NCBI RefSeq assembly: GCF_003259365.1 | Contig: NZ_QLLY01000005.1 | Span: 186,001 to 250,000 of the forward strand | Direction of reading: 5' to 3' | Source of the DNA: Streptomyces sp. PsTaAH-137 | GTDB lineage: Bacteria > Actinomycetota > Actinomycetes > Streptomycetales > Streptomycetaceae | Length of the DNA: 64,000 nucleotides | Part shown: in pieces, positions 27,401-34,770 of the stretch | Layout of the letters: the number at the start of each line of letters is the position of its first letter | How positions within the stretch are numbered: the stretch's first letter is position 1 | The notes under the pieces: model-generated | Database searches by the model: none | The model's input: the letters and a program-made list of their open reading frames with translations, nothing else | Told to the model about the DNA's origin: nothing | Position numbers and translations under genes: made by a program

Positions 27401-27492
27401 GGAGTCTCGGCCCCGGGGACATCACGAATCCGATGGACCCGCTGCGCCGCGTCCTCCAGCGCCACTACCCCGCGCTCTTCGACACCCCCTGA
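24424..27492 (+). CDS. NACHT-type STAND NTPase with N-terminal helical domain
   Basis: 1022 residues. Order: helical N-terminal domain (about 1-300; start SFADALTLLGVDSARITALD is like the NNH7-type domain of bacterial NACHT proteins), a linker with SLREMYLDPDF, NACHT ATPase (Walker A GQPGAGKS at 348-355, Lys354; Walker B LLLDGFDE at 418-425; sensor region LVTSRTS), winged-helix/helical part (SQPLLLTMLALYDA; LYEELLSSFARREV; YEFLHATFGEYLAVRL), and a long C-terminal helical region without obvious repeats. No transmembrane segment seen. Bacterial NACHT proteins of this kind include phage-defence factors; here that role is inference. Codon 840 is TTA (26941-26943). The start is GTG (24424 or 24427) with a weak ribosome binding site. 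Its 3' end overlaps the convergent ABC ATPase gene by 28 bp. Confidence 0.88.
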   Translation: MVGSRGVLSFADALTLLGVDSARITALDRAVGGALNLATGGASGTLLGMVSGRGRIIGAGRDAVHGVAERLGRAGRRAERTEVLRAAHTVIVVVAWFEALDEARLPFSLDDVELTRGEQLRLVGTEGVAGDDLVRELLSADVVFPAPHHPPEVLTVALQSFYASVCAQFRHFLTGLRVWERLQEQGQFETLAALNDALIDDAVRRYSSAYIQLALAAPEFNFWITQNEHQATRAEVRRALDGVRTLLAESAAHLTPAGDVAAALAQAHAATLGRPVLDATTAPEGIRVPSLREMYLDPDFRVAEPQGQSGPADESWWQRFEVRQDLTRYLAGALTSPALAHAPLLVLGQPGAGKSVLTRVLAARLPEAGFLPVRVPLRDIRAEEELQDQIELAVRVATGERTTWPELVRSAGGSTPVLLLDGFDELLQTTGVHHNDFLIRVARFQQREAEQGRPVLALVTSRTSVADRARYPEGLVALRLEPFRPAQIQHWLRLWNEANAQILTPLTWDAVAQHAELASQPLLLTMLALYDATEGGLNRDGAPLAVTELYEELLSSFARREVGKSTRDAVPDAETEERVERELQRLSLVAFALLNRHRQWVSSAELDEDLTALLGKHAVASTGFRAPLGAAEIALGRFFFVQRSQSVRSGQVLSTYEFLHATFGEYLAVRLAVRLLRDLLKQRPGLSLGESRIDDDLAYALLSYAPLASRQMLRFLRELAGRIPEDERDRLARQLIRVLREHHRTRTSEEYAAYRPDDLRTAARHGLYESNLVLMVLVLRGRTTAAELFPDVQAAVHLWGRHCLLWRSAMDEAQWTDFALSFTTRRYWGEDGTRALEISLRGDQALDHPRPIDANWLFGFGEGAGGQTWQRSYWDEIWHKESVAATTTDSIVRHTMDPVFANLGAAVTTFTPRSGEPATSVAHSLLRLLLDDVTAMSDVELNDLYRRVHAGMAFLPVGSPQFARICDVLLTARERDRARIRLETNEVLDTLVRSLGPGDITNPMDPLRRVLQRHYPALFDTP

Positions 27493-28268
27493 CCGTCCCC
27501 CCGGATCAGCCCCAGCACCCGGCTCCGCAACGCCGTGAACCGCGCATCCGCCCGCGTACTCAACTGATCGCGTTCCAAAGGAAGTTCCACGAGGACCTCC
27601 TCCCTGATCACCGTCGGGGACTTGCTCAGCACCAGCACCCGCTCCCCCAGGTACACGGCCTCGTCGATGTCGTGCGTCACGAACAGCACCGTCATGCCCC
27701 GCTCCCGCCACAGGCGCCGTACCAGGTCCTCCAGTTCGGCCCGGGTCTGCGCGTCCACGGCGGCGAACGGCTCGTCCATCAGGAGGACTTCGGGCTCACA
27801 GGCCAGCGCCCTCGCGATGGCGACGCGCTGCTGCATGCCACCCGACAGCTCCCACGGGTAGGCGCGGCCCACGTCGGCGAGGCCCACCGCCGCCAGCGCG
27901 TCGGCGACGCGCGCACGCCGCTCGGACGTCCCCATTTTCCGCTGCCGCAGCGGGAGTTCGACGTTCTCCGCCACCCGCTTCCAGGGGAACAGGCTGCGCC
28001 CGTACTCCTGGAAGACGACCGCGAGACCGGGCCGCGGGCCCGTCACCGGTACGCCGGCCAGGGTGACGGTGCCGTCCGTGGGCCGGAGCAGTCCCGCCAC
28101 GCACTTCAGCAGCGTCGTCTTGCCGCAGCCCGACGGGCCGACGACGCAGACGAGTTCGCCTGCTCCGACCCGGAAGGTCAGGTCGCGCAGCGCCTCCACC
28201 TGACGCGACGCCTTCCCGGAACTCTCGTAGACCTTGCGCAGGCCCGTGACCTCAAGCACCGCCGCCAC
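27465..28268 (-). CDS. ABC transporter ATPase, SsuB/TauB/NrtD type
   Basis: 267 residues. Walker A VVGPSGCGKTTLL, Q-loop (VVFQEYGRSLFPWKRV), ABC signature ELSGGMQQRVAIARAL, Walker B VLLMDEPFAAVD and His switch FVTHDIDEA are complete. Energises import of aliphatic sulfonates, taurine, nitrate or a related small molecule. GTG starts at 28266-28268 and 28257-28259 both overlap the permease end (17 or 8 bp). Last gene of a binding protein-permease-permease-ATPase operon in which two other genes are frameshifted; this one is intact. Confidence 0.94.
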   Translation of the reverse strand: MAAVLEVTGLRKVYESSGKASRQVEALRDLTFRVGAGELVCVVGPSGCGKTTLLKCVAGLLRPTDGTVTLAGVPVTGPRPGLAVVFQEYGRSLFPWKRVAENVELPLRQRKMGTSERRARVADALAAVGLADVGRAYPWELSGGMQQRVAIARALACEPEVLLMDEPFAAVDAQTRAELEDLVRRLWRERGMTVLFVTHDIDEAVYLGERVLVLSKSPTVIREEVLVELPLERDQLSTRADARFTALRSRVLGLIRGDGQGVSKSAG

Positions 28269-29038
28269 CCGCCTTCCGTCGTGCGCCGCGCGAACCGTGG
28301 TACCAGCCGAGGGCCCGTCGTTCGACGATCCGGAACAGGACCGACAGGAGCACTCCCAGCAGGCCGAGGACCAGGATGCCCGTCCACATCTCCGGTACGG
28401 CGAACGAGCGCTGGAACTCCACGACCGCGAATCCCAGGCCGCTGCTGGACGCGTACATCTCGCTGATGACCATGAGGATGACGCCGATGGACAGGGCCTG
28501 GCGCAGGCCCGCGAAGATCTGCGGGCTCGCCGCCGGGAGGACCAGGTGGCGCAGCCGGGCCGCGCCCGTGAGTCCGTAGGAGCGGGCGGTGTCCGAGGCG
28601 ACCCGGTCCACGGAGCGCACGCCCGTCACCGTGTTCAGGAGGACCGGCCACACGCAGCCCGACGCGATCACGGCGATCTTCATCGTGTCGCCGATGCCCG
28701 CGAAGAGCATGATGACGGGGACGAGGGCCGGCGGCGGCACCGCGCGCAGGAACTCCAGGGCCGGTTCGCACAGGGCACGGGCCCGCCGGGAGGTGCCGAT
28801 GCCGACGCCCAGCGTGACGCCGACGACTCCCGCGACCGCATAACCGGCGGCGAGACGGGCCACGCTCGGGAGCACGTCGGCGCGCAGCCGGTCCGGGGTC
28901 CAGGTGTCGTCGAAGCGGCCGAGGATCGTGCGCAGCGGCGGCGCGTAGAAGCTCGTACTGCCGTCGGAGGCCAGCCACCAGACCGCGACCAGGACGCACG
29001 GCGAGGGCGAGGGCGGTGGCGCGCAGGGCCCGTTTCAC
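28252..29038 (-). pseudogene. ABC permease, SsuC type, with frameshift near its N-terminus
   Basis: The natural start, GTG 29036-29038, overlaps the previous gene's stop in a GTGA and begins VKRALRATALALAV, a typical start; but that frame then loses homology. From about 28999 the family sequence continues in another frame: VLVAVWWLASDGSTSFYAPP, LRTILGRFDDTW and onward to the intact C-terminal part with the EAA-type loop (DTARSYGLTGAARLRHLVLP). The sequence thus has one base too many around 28990-29010; dropping one C would restore a full permease of about 262 residues. In the shifted frame the first usable start is GTG 28875, which would lose the first helix. Either a real inactivating mutation or a sequencing error. 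Confidence 0.8.
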
Positions 29039-29826
29039 GCCGGTACCTCCGCCCGGACCGACTGGTGCCAGGACAGGACGCGGCGTTCGACGGCGCGGGC
29101 GACGACGTTGACGGCGACGCCGAGCCCGCCCGCGACGAGGATCAGGGCGTACATGTCGGGGACGGCCTGGGAGGTCTGGGCGACGTTGATCTCGTGGCCG
29201 AGGCCCGGTGCGCCGATGACGAGTTCGACGGTGACGGCGAGGATGAGGGCGACCGCGGCCGCGAGCCGTACGCCCGTCATGACGTAGGGCAGCGCCGTCG
29301 GCCAGACCACATGCCGGATCCGGGCCCAGGGACCGAGGCCGAAGGCGCGTGCGGTGTCCTCCGCGACCGGGTCGACGTCCTGGACCCCGTACAGGACCTG
29401 GACGAGGACCTGCCAGAAGGCTGCGTAGACGACGAGGAGGAGGACCGAGCGCAGTTCCGTGCCGAAGAGCAGGACGGCGAGCGGGATCAGGGCGACGGAC
29501 GGGATGGGGCGGAGGAACTCGACGGTGGACGTGGTGAGTTCGCGCAGGTACGGGACGGTGGCGATGAGCAGCCCGGCCAGGATGCCGCCTGCGGTGGCGA
29601 GGGCGAGGCCGATGGCCCAGCCGGTGAGGGTGTCGCCGAGCGCCGACCAGAAGGCGCCGTCGCCCAGTTCGCGGCCGAGGGCGCGCAGGGTCGTGGTGAA
29701 CGGGGGCAGGTAGTCGGATTCCACCAGGCCGAAGCGCGGTACCGCCTCCCACAGTGCCGCGCAGAGCAGCAGGCCCGCGGTTCCGGGGACGAGCGCTCGC
29801 AGCACGGTCTTCGTCCGGGCCCTCAC
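29035..29826 (-). CDS. ABC transporter permease, SsuC/TauC type
   Basis: 263 residues, about six membrane helices. EAA loop: EDTARAFGLGPWARIRHVVWP, followed by LPYVMTGVRLAAAVALILAV. GTG start overlaps the stop of the binding-protein gene in a GTGA (29823-29826), and its own stop overlaps the next permease start in another GTGA (29035-29038). It would form the membrane channel with the second permease as a heterodimer. Intact. Confidence 0.93.
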   Translation of the reverse strand: MRARTKTVLRALVPGTAGLLLCAALWEAVPRFGLVESDYLPPFTTTLRALGRELGDGAFWSALGDTLTGWAIGLALATAGGILAGLLIATVPYLRELTTSTVEFLRPIPSVALIPLAVLLFGTELRSVLLLVVYAAFWQVLVQVLYGVQDVDPVAEDTARAFGLGPWARIRHVVWPTALPYVMTGVRLAAAVALILAVTVELVIGAPGLGHEINVAQTSQAVPDMYALILVAGGLGVAVNVVARAVERRVLSWHQSVRAEVPA

Positions 29827-30811
29827 GGGAGGAGTGCGTCCAGGTCCGGGTTCTTCTTGAACAGGCCGTCCTTCTCGCCGAGTTGGGCGAGGGTGTCGAG
29901 CGAGGTGCGGTTGGGTTCGGCGGGCCAGTCGGGCAGGACCATCGTGTCCAGGGTCGCCTGGGGGATCTTCGTGTACGTGGTGAGGATCTGGCGGACGTCG
30001 TCGGGGTGGCTGTTCGCGTACGTCAGGGATTCGGCGGTGGCGGCCTGGAACTTCTTCACGATGTCCGGGTGCGCTTGCGTGTACTGCGTGGACGCGAAGT
30101 ACATGGCGACGGTGAGTTTCGCCGCCGTGTCGACGTAGTTGGAGGCGATGACCGTGCCGCCCTGGGCCTTGACCGTGGCGAGGGCGGGCTCGACGACCTG
30201 GGCCGCGTCGATCTGCCCCTTGGCGAGCGCGGCGGGCATCTGGTCGAAGGCCAGCTCGACGAAGTGCACCGCGGAGGGGTCGCCGCCGTCCTTGCGGACC
30301 GCTTCGCGCACGGTGGGTCGTTGATGTTCTTGAGGGTGTTGACCGCGACTTTCTTGCCCTCCAGGTCCTTCGCCGACTTCAGGGCGCTGCCCTTCTTGAC
30401 GACGACGGCCCCGAAGTCGGCTCCGTCCTTGCCGGTGGAGCCGACGCCGTTCGCGACCACTTTGATGGGGACGCCCGTCGACTGGGCGATCATCAAACTG
30501 GTGGAATTAGAGAACCCGAACTGGAACTGGCCGCTGACGACTCCGGGCACGATGGCCGCGCCGCCCTGTGCCGTGGTCATCGACAGGGTGAGGCCCTGCT
30601 TCTTGAAGAAGCCCTGTCTTTGGCCCAGGTAGAGCGGCGCCACGTCCACGATGGGAATGACGCCGACCTTGACCGTGGTGAGTCCTCCGCCGCCGGAGCC
30701 GGAGGACCCGGAGCCGCCGGAGCCCGCGTCCGAGTCGGACCCGCAGGCCGCCGTGGCGGACAGCAGGACCACGGCGGCCAGTGCGGTGAACGTGCGGTGC
30801 GTGCAGCGCAT
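29823..30811 (-). pseudogene. ABC substrate-binding lipoprotein (SsuA/NMT1-like) split by a frameshift
   Basis: Starts ATG 30809-30811 with a lipoprotein signal peptide (ALAAVVLLSATAAC; Cys is the lipidation site) followed by a Gly/Ser linker and the binding domain (VKVGVIPIVDVAPLYLGQ; FQFGFSNSTSLMIAQSTGVP). The frame is lost after VAVNTLKNIND, near 30310-30325; the fold continues in another frame as TVREAVRKDGGDPSAVHF and runs to the stop at 29823. One base is missing here. The split halves would each be non-functional. Family: periplasmic-type receptors for sulfonates, nitrate or thiamine precursors. First gene of the operon, behind a good promoter. Confidence 0.82.
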
Positions 30812-30860
30812 GAGTACCCCCGGGGGCTCAGCCGTCCCGCTTCTGCCTGATGTTCAGCGG

Positions 30861-30889
30861 AACGTAGAGCCCGCACCCTAAAGGGTCAA
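30861..30889 (-). promoter_or_regulatory. Promoter of the ABC importer operon
   Basis: Read leftwards: -35 TTGACC (30889-30884), 17-bp spacer, -10 TACGTT (30866-30861). Close to the housekeeping sigma consensus. The start codon follows about 50 bp later. Confidence 0.65.
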
Positions 30890-30892
30890 TCC

Positions 30893-30907
30893 CCTTGCCA
30901 GGCAAGG
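30893..30907. promoter_or_regulatory. Palindrome just upstream of the ABC operon -35 box
   Basis: CCTTGCC-A-GGCAAGG, perfect 7-bp arms around one base, 3 bp beyond the -35 box. The position suits an activator, or a repressor that blocks polymerase. Confidence 0.5.
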
Positions 30908-30943
30908 CAGTTGACGATTCTCACAGCGCAAGCACAGTATGCG

Positions 30944-30963
30944 CGGCGCGTCACCTCGCGCCG
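30944..30963 (-). terminator. Hairpin after the gap gene
   Basis: CGGCGCG-TCACCT-CGCGCCG, perfect 7-bp stem, starting 5 nt past the gap stop codon. No T-run, so it may only slow or partly terminate transcription before the ABC operon promoter. Confidence 0.5.
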
Positions 30964-30968
30964 GTCCG

Positions 30969-32414
30969 TCAGGCGACGGGCACCGGGAACGTCGGGTACT
31001 CGACGCCGGACACGTGCTGGACGACGCGGATTACCTGGCACGAGTAGCCGAACTCGTTGTCGTACCAGAGGTAGAGGATCGCGTTGTCGCCGTCGACCTT
31101 GGTGGCGCCGGCGTCGACGATCGACGCGTGGCGCGAGCCGATGAAGTCGCTGGAGACCGCGTCGGGCGAGTCGGTGAAGTCGATCTGCCGCTTCAGCGGC
31201 GAGGTCAGCGACACGTCGCGCAGGTGCTCCAGGACGTCCTCACGGGTCGTCTCGCGGCCCAGGCGCAGGCTGAGGATGGCGATCGAGACGTCCGGAACGG
31301 GGACACGGATGGAGCTGCCGGTGATGGGGGCCTTGAGGTCGGGCAGCGCCTTGGCGACGGCGGAGGCGGCGCCGGTCTCGGTGATGACCATGTTGAGCGG
31401 CGCGGAGCGGCCGCGGCGGTCGGCCTTGTGGTAGTTGTCCAGCAGGTTCTGGTCGTTGGTGAAGGAGTGCACCGTCTCGACGTGGCCGCGCAGCACCCCG
31501 TACTCGTCGGCCATCGCCTTCAGCGGCGGCACGATCGCGTTGGTGGTGCAGGAGGCGCAGGACAGGATCTGCTCGTCCGGCTTGATCGTGTCGTGGTTGA
31601 CGCCGTGCACGATGTTCGGGACGTCGCCCTTGCCGGGCGCGGTGAGGACGACCTTGTCGATGCCGGGGCGCAGGTGCCCGGAGAGGCCCTCGCGGTCGCG
31701 CCACTTGCCGGTGTTGTCGATGAGGATCGCGTTGTTGATGCCGTACGCGGTGTAGTCGATCTCGGACGGGTCGTTCGCGTAGATCACCTTGATCGCGTTG
31801 CCGTTGGCGACGATGGTGCTGTTCGCCTCGTCGACCGTGATCGTGCCCTGGAACGGGCCGTGGATGGAGTCGCGGCGCAGCAGCGAGGCCCGCTTGACCA
31901 GGTCCGACTCGCCGCCGCCGCGGACGACGACGGCCCGCAGCCGCAGACCGTTGCCGGAGCCGGCCTTCTCGATGAGCAGGCGGGCGACGAGGCGGCCGAT
32001 GCGGCCGAAGCCGTAGAGGACGACGTCGCGGCCCGCGCCCGGCTCGATGCTGCCGGTGCCGATGGCTCCGGCGACGGCCTCGGCGGTGAACTCCTCGACG
32101 CTCAGTCCGCGCTCGTCGTTCTTGTAGGTCGCGGCGAGCATGCCGAGGTCGATCTGGGAGGGCCCCAGGTCGAGGGCGGACAGGGCCCGCAGGAACGGCA
32201 TCGTCTCGGTGACCGAGAGCTCTGCGCCGGCTATCTGCCGGGCGAATCGGTGGGTCTTGAGAATGCTCACCACCGACTTGTTCACCAAGGAGCGGCTGTG
32301 CAGCAGGACGTTCACGTCCCGCTCGCGGTGCAGCTTCCCGATGATCGGGATCATCGCCTCCGCGGTCTCCTCGCGGTGCTTCCAATTGGTGAACGAGTCG
32401 TCGTTGACAGTCAC
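30969..32414 (-). CDS. gap2: Glyceraldehyde-3-phosphate dehydrogenase, long (480-residue) form
   Basis: 481 residues from GTG 32412-32414 (AAAGAG 6 nt upstream; the ATG two codons earlier sits within that site). The first 125 residues (VTVNDDSFTNWKHREETAEA...) are an extension found in a subset of actinobacterial and other GAPDHs; the Rossmann part begins DVVLYGFGRIGRLVAR and the catalytic Cys is about residue 289 (SCASCTTNAI). YDNEFGYSCQV is the C-terminal signature. It may work in gluconeogenesis or use NADP, as suggested for second GAPDHs; the main glycolytic gap gene would lie elsewhere. The S. coelicolor counterpart is also near argG. Confidence 0.93.
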   Translation of the reverse strand: MTVNDDSFTNWKHREETAEAMIPIIGKLHRERDVNVLLHSRSLVNKSVVSILKTHRFARQIAGAELSVTETMPFLRALSALDLGPSQIDLGMLAATYKNDERGLSVEEFTAEAVAGAIGTGSIEPGAGRDVVLYGFGRIGRLVARLLIEKAGSGNGLRLRAVVVRGGGESDLVKRASLLRRDSIHGPFQGTITVDEANSTIVANGNAIKVIYANDPSEIDYTAYGINNAILIDNTGKWRDREGLSGHLRPGIDKVVLTAPGKGDVPNIVHGVNHDTIKPDEQILSCASCTTNAIVPPLKAMADEYGVLRGHVETVHSFTNDQNLLDNYHKADRRGRSAPLNMVITETGAASAVAKALPDLKAPITGSSIRVPVPDVSIAILSLRLGRETTREDVLEHLRDVSLTSPLKRQIDFTDSPDAVSSDFIGSRHASIVDAGATKVDGDNAILYLWYDNEFGYSCQVIRVVQHVSGVEYPTFPVPVA

Positions 32415-32441
32415 GATCATCTCTTTCGAGCTAGATGGCGC

Positions 32442-33614
32442 TCATATGCTAACCCGCCCGCTCAGAGGGATGATCCCCAGGTCCGCGAAGCGCTCGCCGA
32501 TGCGCCGGTGGGTGGCCGCGTCGGGGTGGATGTCGTCCGGCAGGGGCAGCTCGGCGTGGTCGGCCTCGCCGTAGAGGTCGAGTCCGTCCACGTAGTGAAG
32601 GTGCGGGTCGTCGGCCGCGCGCTCCTCGACGATCCGGGCCAGCTCGGCGCGGATGGTGCGCAGGGTGAGCTTGCCGAGGGCGGTCTCGGCCGGGTCGCCC
32701 ATCGCCTTGAAGGTGACCCGGCCGTCGGCGTCGGCGCCGAAATCGGGAGCGCTGGGCCCGGGGGCGTCCTCGTGGACGGGGCAGAGGATCGGGGAGACGA
32801 CGAGCAGCGGGGCCGTCGGGTGCCCCTCGCGGATCGTGTCGAGGAAGCCGTGCACGGCGGGCGTGAAGGCGCGCATGCGCATCAGGTCGGCGTTGACGAT
32901 GTTGATGCCGATCTTGACGCTGATCAGGTCGGCGGGGGTGTCGCGCAGGGTGCGCGCGGTGAAGGGGTCGAGCAGCGCGCCGCCGCCGAAGCCCAGGTTG
33001 ATCAGCTCGACGCCGGCGCGGGACGCGGCGAGCGCGGGCCAGGTGGTGGTGGGGCTCGCGGCGTCGGAGCCGTGGCTGATGGAGCTGCCGTGGTGCAGCC
33101 AGACGGGACGGTCGGGCGCGGGCGCGGGTTCGACGGGGGCGTCGGCGCGCAGGGCGACGAGTTCGGTCGTCTCGTTGTGCGGCAGCCAGATCTCGACGTC
33201 CTTGGGGGTGCCGGGGAGACCGGTGAAGCGGAGCGTGCCGGGCGCCCCGGGCTTGTGCTCGAAGGTGCCCTTGGCCATGTCGATGGTGAGCGTGTGGCCG
33301 CCGTCGACTCTCCGCTGCCCGGCGAGCTCGCCGTCGACGACGAGGTCGTACAGGCCCTCGGGGCGCGGCGGGGCGCCGACGTAGACGCGCTTGGTCGGCA
33401 GCGTGTCCAGTTCGACGGTGGTGGCGCTGGTGCGCAGGGCGAGGCGGACGCCCGAGGGCTGCGACTCGGCCATGGCGAGCTGCCCGTCCGTGTTCTGGGC
33501 GCGCGCCCACGCGGGGAGCCGGTGCGGCAGGAGGCCGAGCGGGGTGCGCTCGACGTCGAGGGCGCCGCGCAGCAGCCCGGCGGTGAGCGGTACGTCGGTC
33601 AGGGGGGTGGTCAT
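32442..33614 (-). CDS. SGNH/GDSL-type hydrolase with N-terminal beta domain
   Basis: 390 residues from ATG 33612-33614 with GAGGAG 5 nt upstream. The C-terminal half is an SGNH esterase: block I HGSSISHGS (nucleophile Ser), block II LGFGGGALLDP (Gly), block III IGIN (Asn) and block V DDIHPD (Asp/His). The N-terminal half is a beta-sandwich-like region (TVELDTLPTKRVY; YDLVVDGELAGQ), as in carbohydrate or acyl esterases of the CE2/CE3 kind. No signal peptide, so cytoplasmic. ATG overlaps the TetR stop (ATGA, 33611-33614), hence co-expression with that regulator. Confidence 0.88.
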   Translation of the reverse strand: MTTPLTDVPLTAGLLRGALDVERTPLGLLPHRLPAWARAQNTDGQLAMAESQPSGVRLALRTSATTVELDTLPTKRVYVGAPPRPEGLYDLVVDGELAGQRRVDGGHTLTIDMAKGTFEHKPGAPGTLRFTGLPGTPKDVEIWLPHNETTELVALRADAPVEPAPAPDRPVWLHHGSSISHGSDAASPTTTWPALAASRAGVELINLGFGGGALLDPFTARTLRDTPADLISVKIGINIVNADLMRMRAFTPAVHGFLDTIREGHPTAPLLVVSPILCPVHEDAPGPSAPDFGADADGRVTFKAMGDPAETALGKLTLRTIRAELARIVEERAADDPHLHYVDGLDLYGEADHAELPLPDDIHPDAATHRRIGERFADLGIIPLSGRVSI

Positions 33615-34186
33615 TTCTGCTCCTCGGGCCAGTTGCGCAGCAGGGCGTCGAGCGCGTCCAGGGTCCGGGCCCAGGTCACGTCGGAGTCGGGGGCGCTGTG
33701 GCTGAAGCCGCCGCCCATCTCCAGGCTCACGTACCCGTGGAAGACGCTGCCGAGCAGGCGGACGGCATGTGTCTGGTCGGGTTCGGTCAGGTCGTAGCCG
33801 CGCAGCAGGGCGCGGGTCATCTGGGAGTGCCGCACTCCGGCGCTGACGACGGCGGTCTCGGGGTCGAGGCGGAACTGTCCGGCGGCGTACCGGCCGGGGT
33901 GCTCGCGGGCGTAGTCGCGGTACACATTCGCCAGCGCGGTCAGGGCGTCCTTGCCCGACCGTCCCGCGAGGGCGTCGGCCGCCCGGTCGGCCATCTCCTG
34001 GAGGGCGATCTGCGCGATGCGGGTCTTCAGGTCGTGCGAGTTCTTCACGTGCGAGTACAGGCTCGCGACCTTGACGTCGAAGCGCCGGGCGAGCGCCGAC
34101 ACGGTCACCTGCTCGAAGCCGACCTCGTCGGCCAGCTCGGCCCCGGCCTGTGCCAGCCGTTCCGCGTTGAGCCCTGCGCGCACCAT
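33611..34186 (-). CDS. TetR/AcrR family repressor
   Basis: 191 residues from ATG 34184-34186; AGGAAGG stands 6 nt before it. N-terminal helix-turn-helix FEQVTVSALARRFDVKVASLYSHVKN followed by a WHG-type C-terminal domain (HPGRYAAGQF; RALLRGYDLTEPDQ; FHGYVSLEMGGGF). Its likely operator is the perfect palindrome at 34238-34262, placed so that it covers both its own promoter and that of the divergent zinc protein gene. Probably controls the SGNH hydrolase with which it overlaps. Confidence 0.92.
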   Translation of the reverse strand: MVRAGLNAERLAQAGAELADEVGFEQVTVSALARRFDVKVASLYSHVKNSHDLKTRIAQIALQEMADRAADALAGRSGKDALTALANVYRDYAREHPGRYAAGQFRLDPETAVVSAGVRHSQMTRALLRGYDLTEPDQTHAVRLLGSVFHGYVSLEMGGGFSHSAPDSDVTWARTLDALDALLRNWPEEQK

Positions 34187-34237
34187 GGCCATCCTTCCTT
34201 TCCGAAACCATCCCCTGCTCGACCGTGACAATTATGC

Positions 34238-34262
34238 AGTTGCCTAAACCCTTTAGGCAACT
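34238..34262. promoter_or_regulatory. TetR operator between divergent promoters
   Basis: AGTTGCCTAAA-CCC-TTTAGGCAACT: perfect 11-bp arms. The same palindrome supplies the -35 box TTGCCT in each direction. Rightwards: TTGCCT (34241-34246), 17 bp, TAGCCT (34264-34269), start at or next to ATG 34276. Leftwards: TTGCCT, 18 bp, CATAAT (34236-34231). A bound dimer would block both promoters. Confidence 0.8.
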
Positions 34263-34275
34263 TAGCCTCATGTTT

Positions 34276-34770
34276 ATGAAGCCATTGACCGAGACAGAGA
34301 TCCGCGGCGCCTTCGTGAACTGCAGTAAGGGCGAGGCGAAGCGCCTGTCCGTGCCGCGCGATCTGGCGGAGCGGCCGTGGGAGGACCTCGACTTCCTCGG
34401 CTGGCGCGACCCGCAGGCGCCGGACCGCGCCTATCTGGTTGCGGAGATCGACGGCCGCCCGCAGGGCCTCGTCCTGCGGGGCGCGCAGTCGGCGATGTCC
34501 TGGCAGACGCGGCGCAGCATGTGCTCGCTGTGCGTCACGACGCACACCGGCGGGGTCGCGCTCCTTGTTGCCCCGAAGGCGGGCAAGGCGGGGAAGCAGG
34601 GCGACTCGGTGGGCGCCTACATCTGCAGCGATCTGGCCTGTTCGCTGTACGTGCGCGGCCTGCGGGACGCCGGGGCGGGCTCCCGGATGCACGAGACGCT
34701 GACGGTGGAGGAGAAGATCGGGCGGACGGTGGGGAACGTCGCGGCGTTCCTCGCCAAGGTCACCGCCTGA
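34276..34770 (+). CDS. FBP-domain protein (FusB/EF-G-binding zinc-finger type)
   Basis: 164 residues from ATG 34276, probably leaderless as the -10 box TAGCCT ends 6 nt earlier; ATG 34270 is in frame but overlaps the -10 region. The N-terminal part is helical (TETEIRGAFVNCSKGEAKRL) and the C-terminal treble-clef zinc site is Cys83/Cys86 (CSLC) and Cys117/Cys122 (CSDLAC). Proteins with this domain include FusB, which binds elongation factor G and frees it from fusidic-acid-stalled ribosomes. A ribosome-related role is inferred from the family. Divergent from, and probably repressed by, the TetR protein. Confidence 0.85.
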   Translation: MKPLTETEIRGAFVNCSKGEAKRLSVPRDLAERPWEDLDFLGWRDPQAPDRAYLVAEIDGRPQGLVLRGAQSAMSWQTRRSMCSLCVTTHTGGVALLVAPKAGKAGKQGDSVGAYICSDLACSLYVRGLRDAGAGSRMHETLTVEEKIGRTVGNVAAFLAKVTA

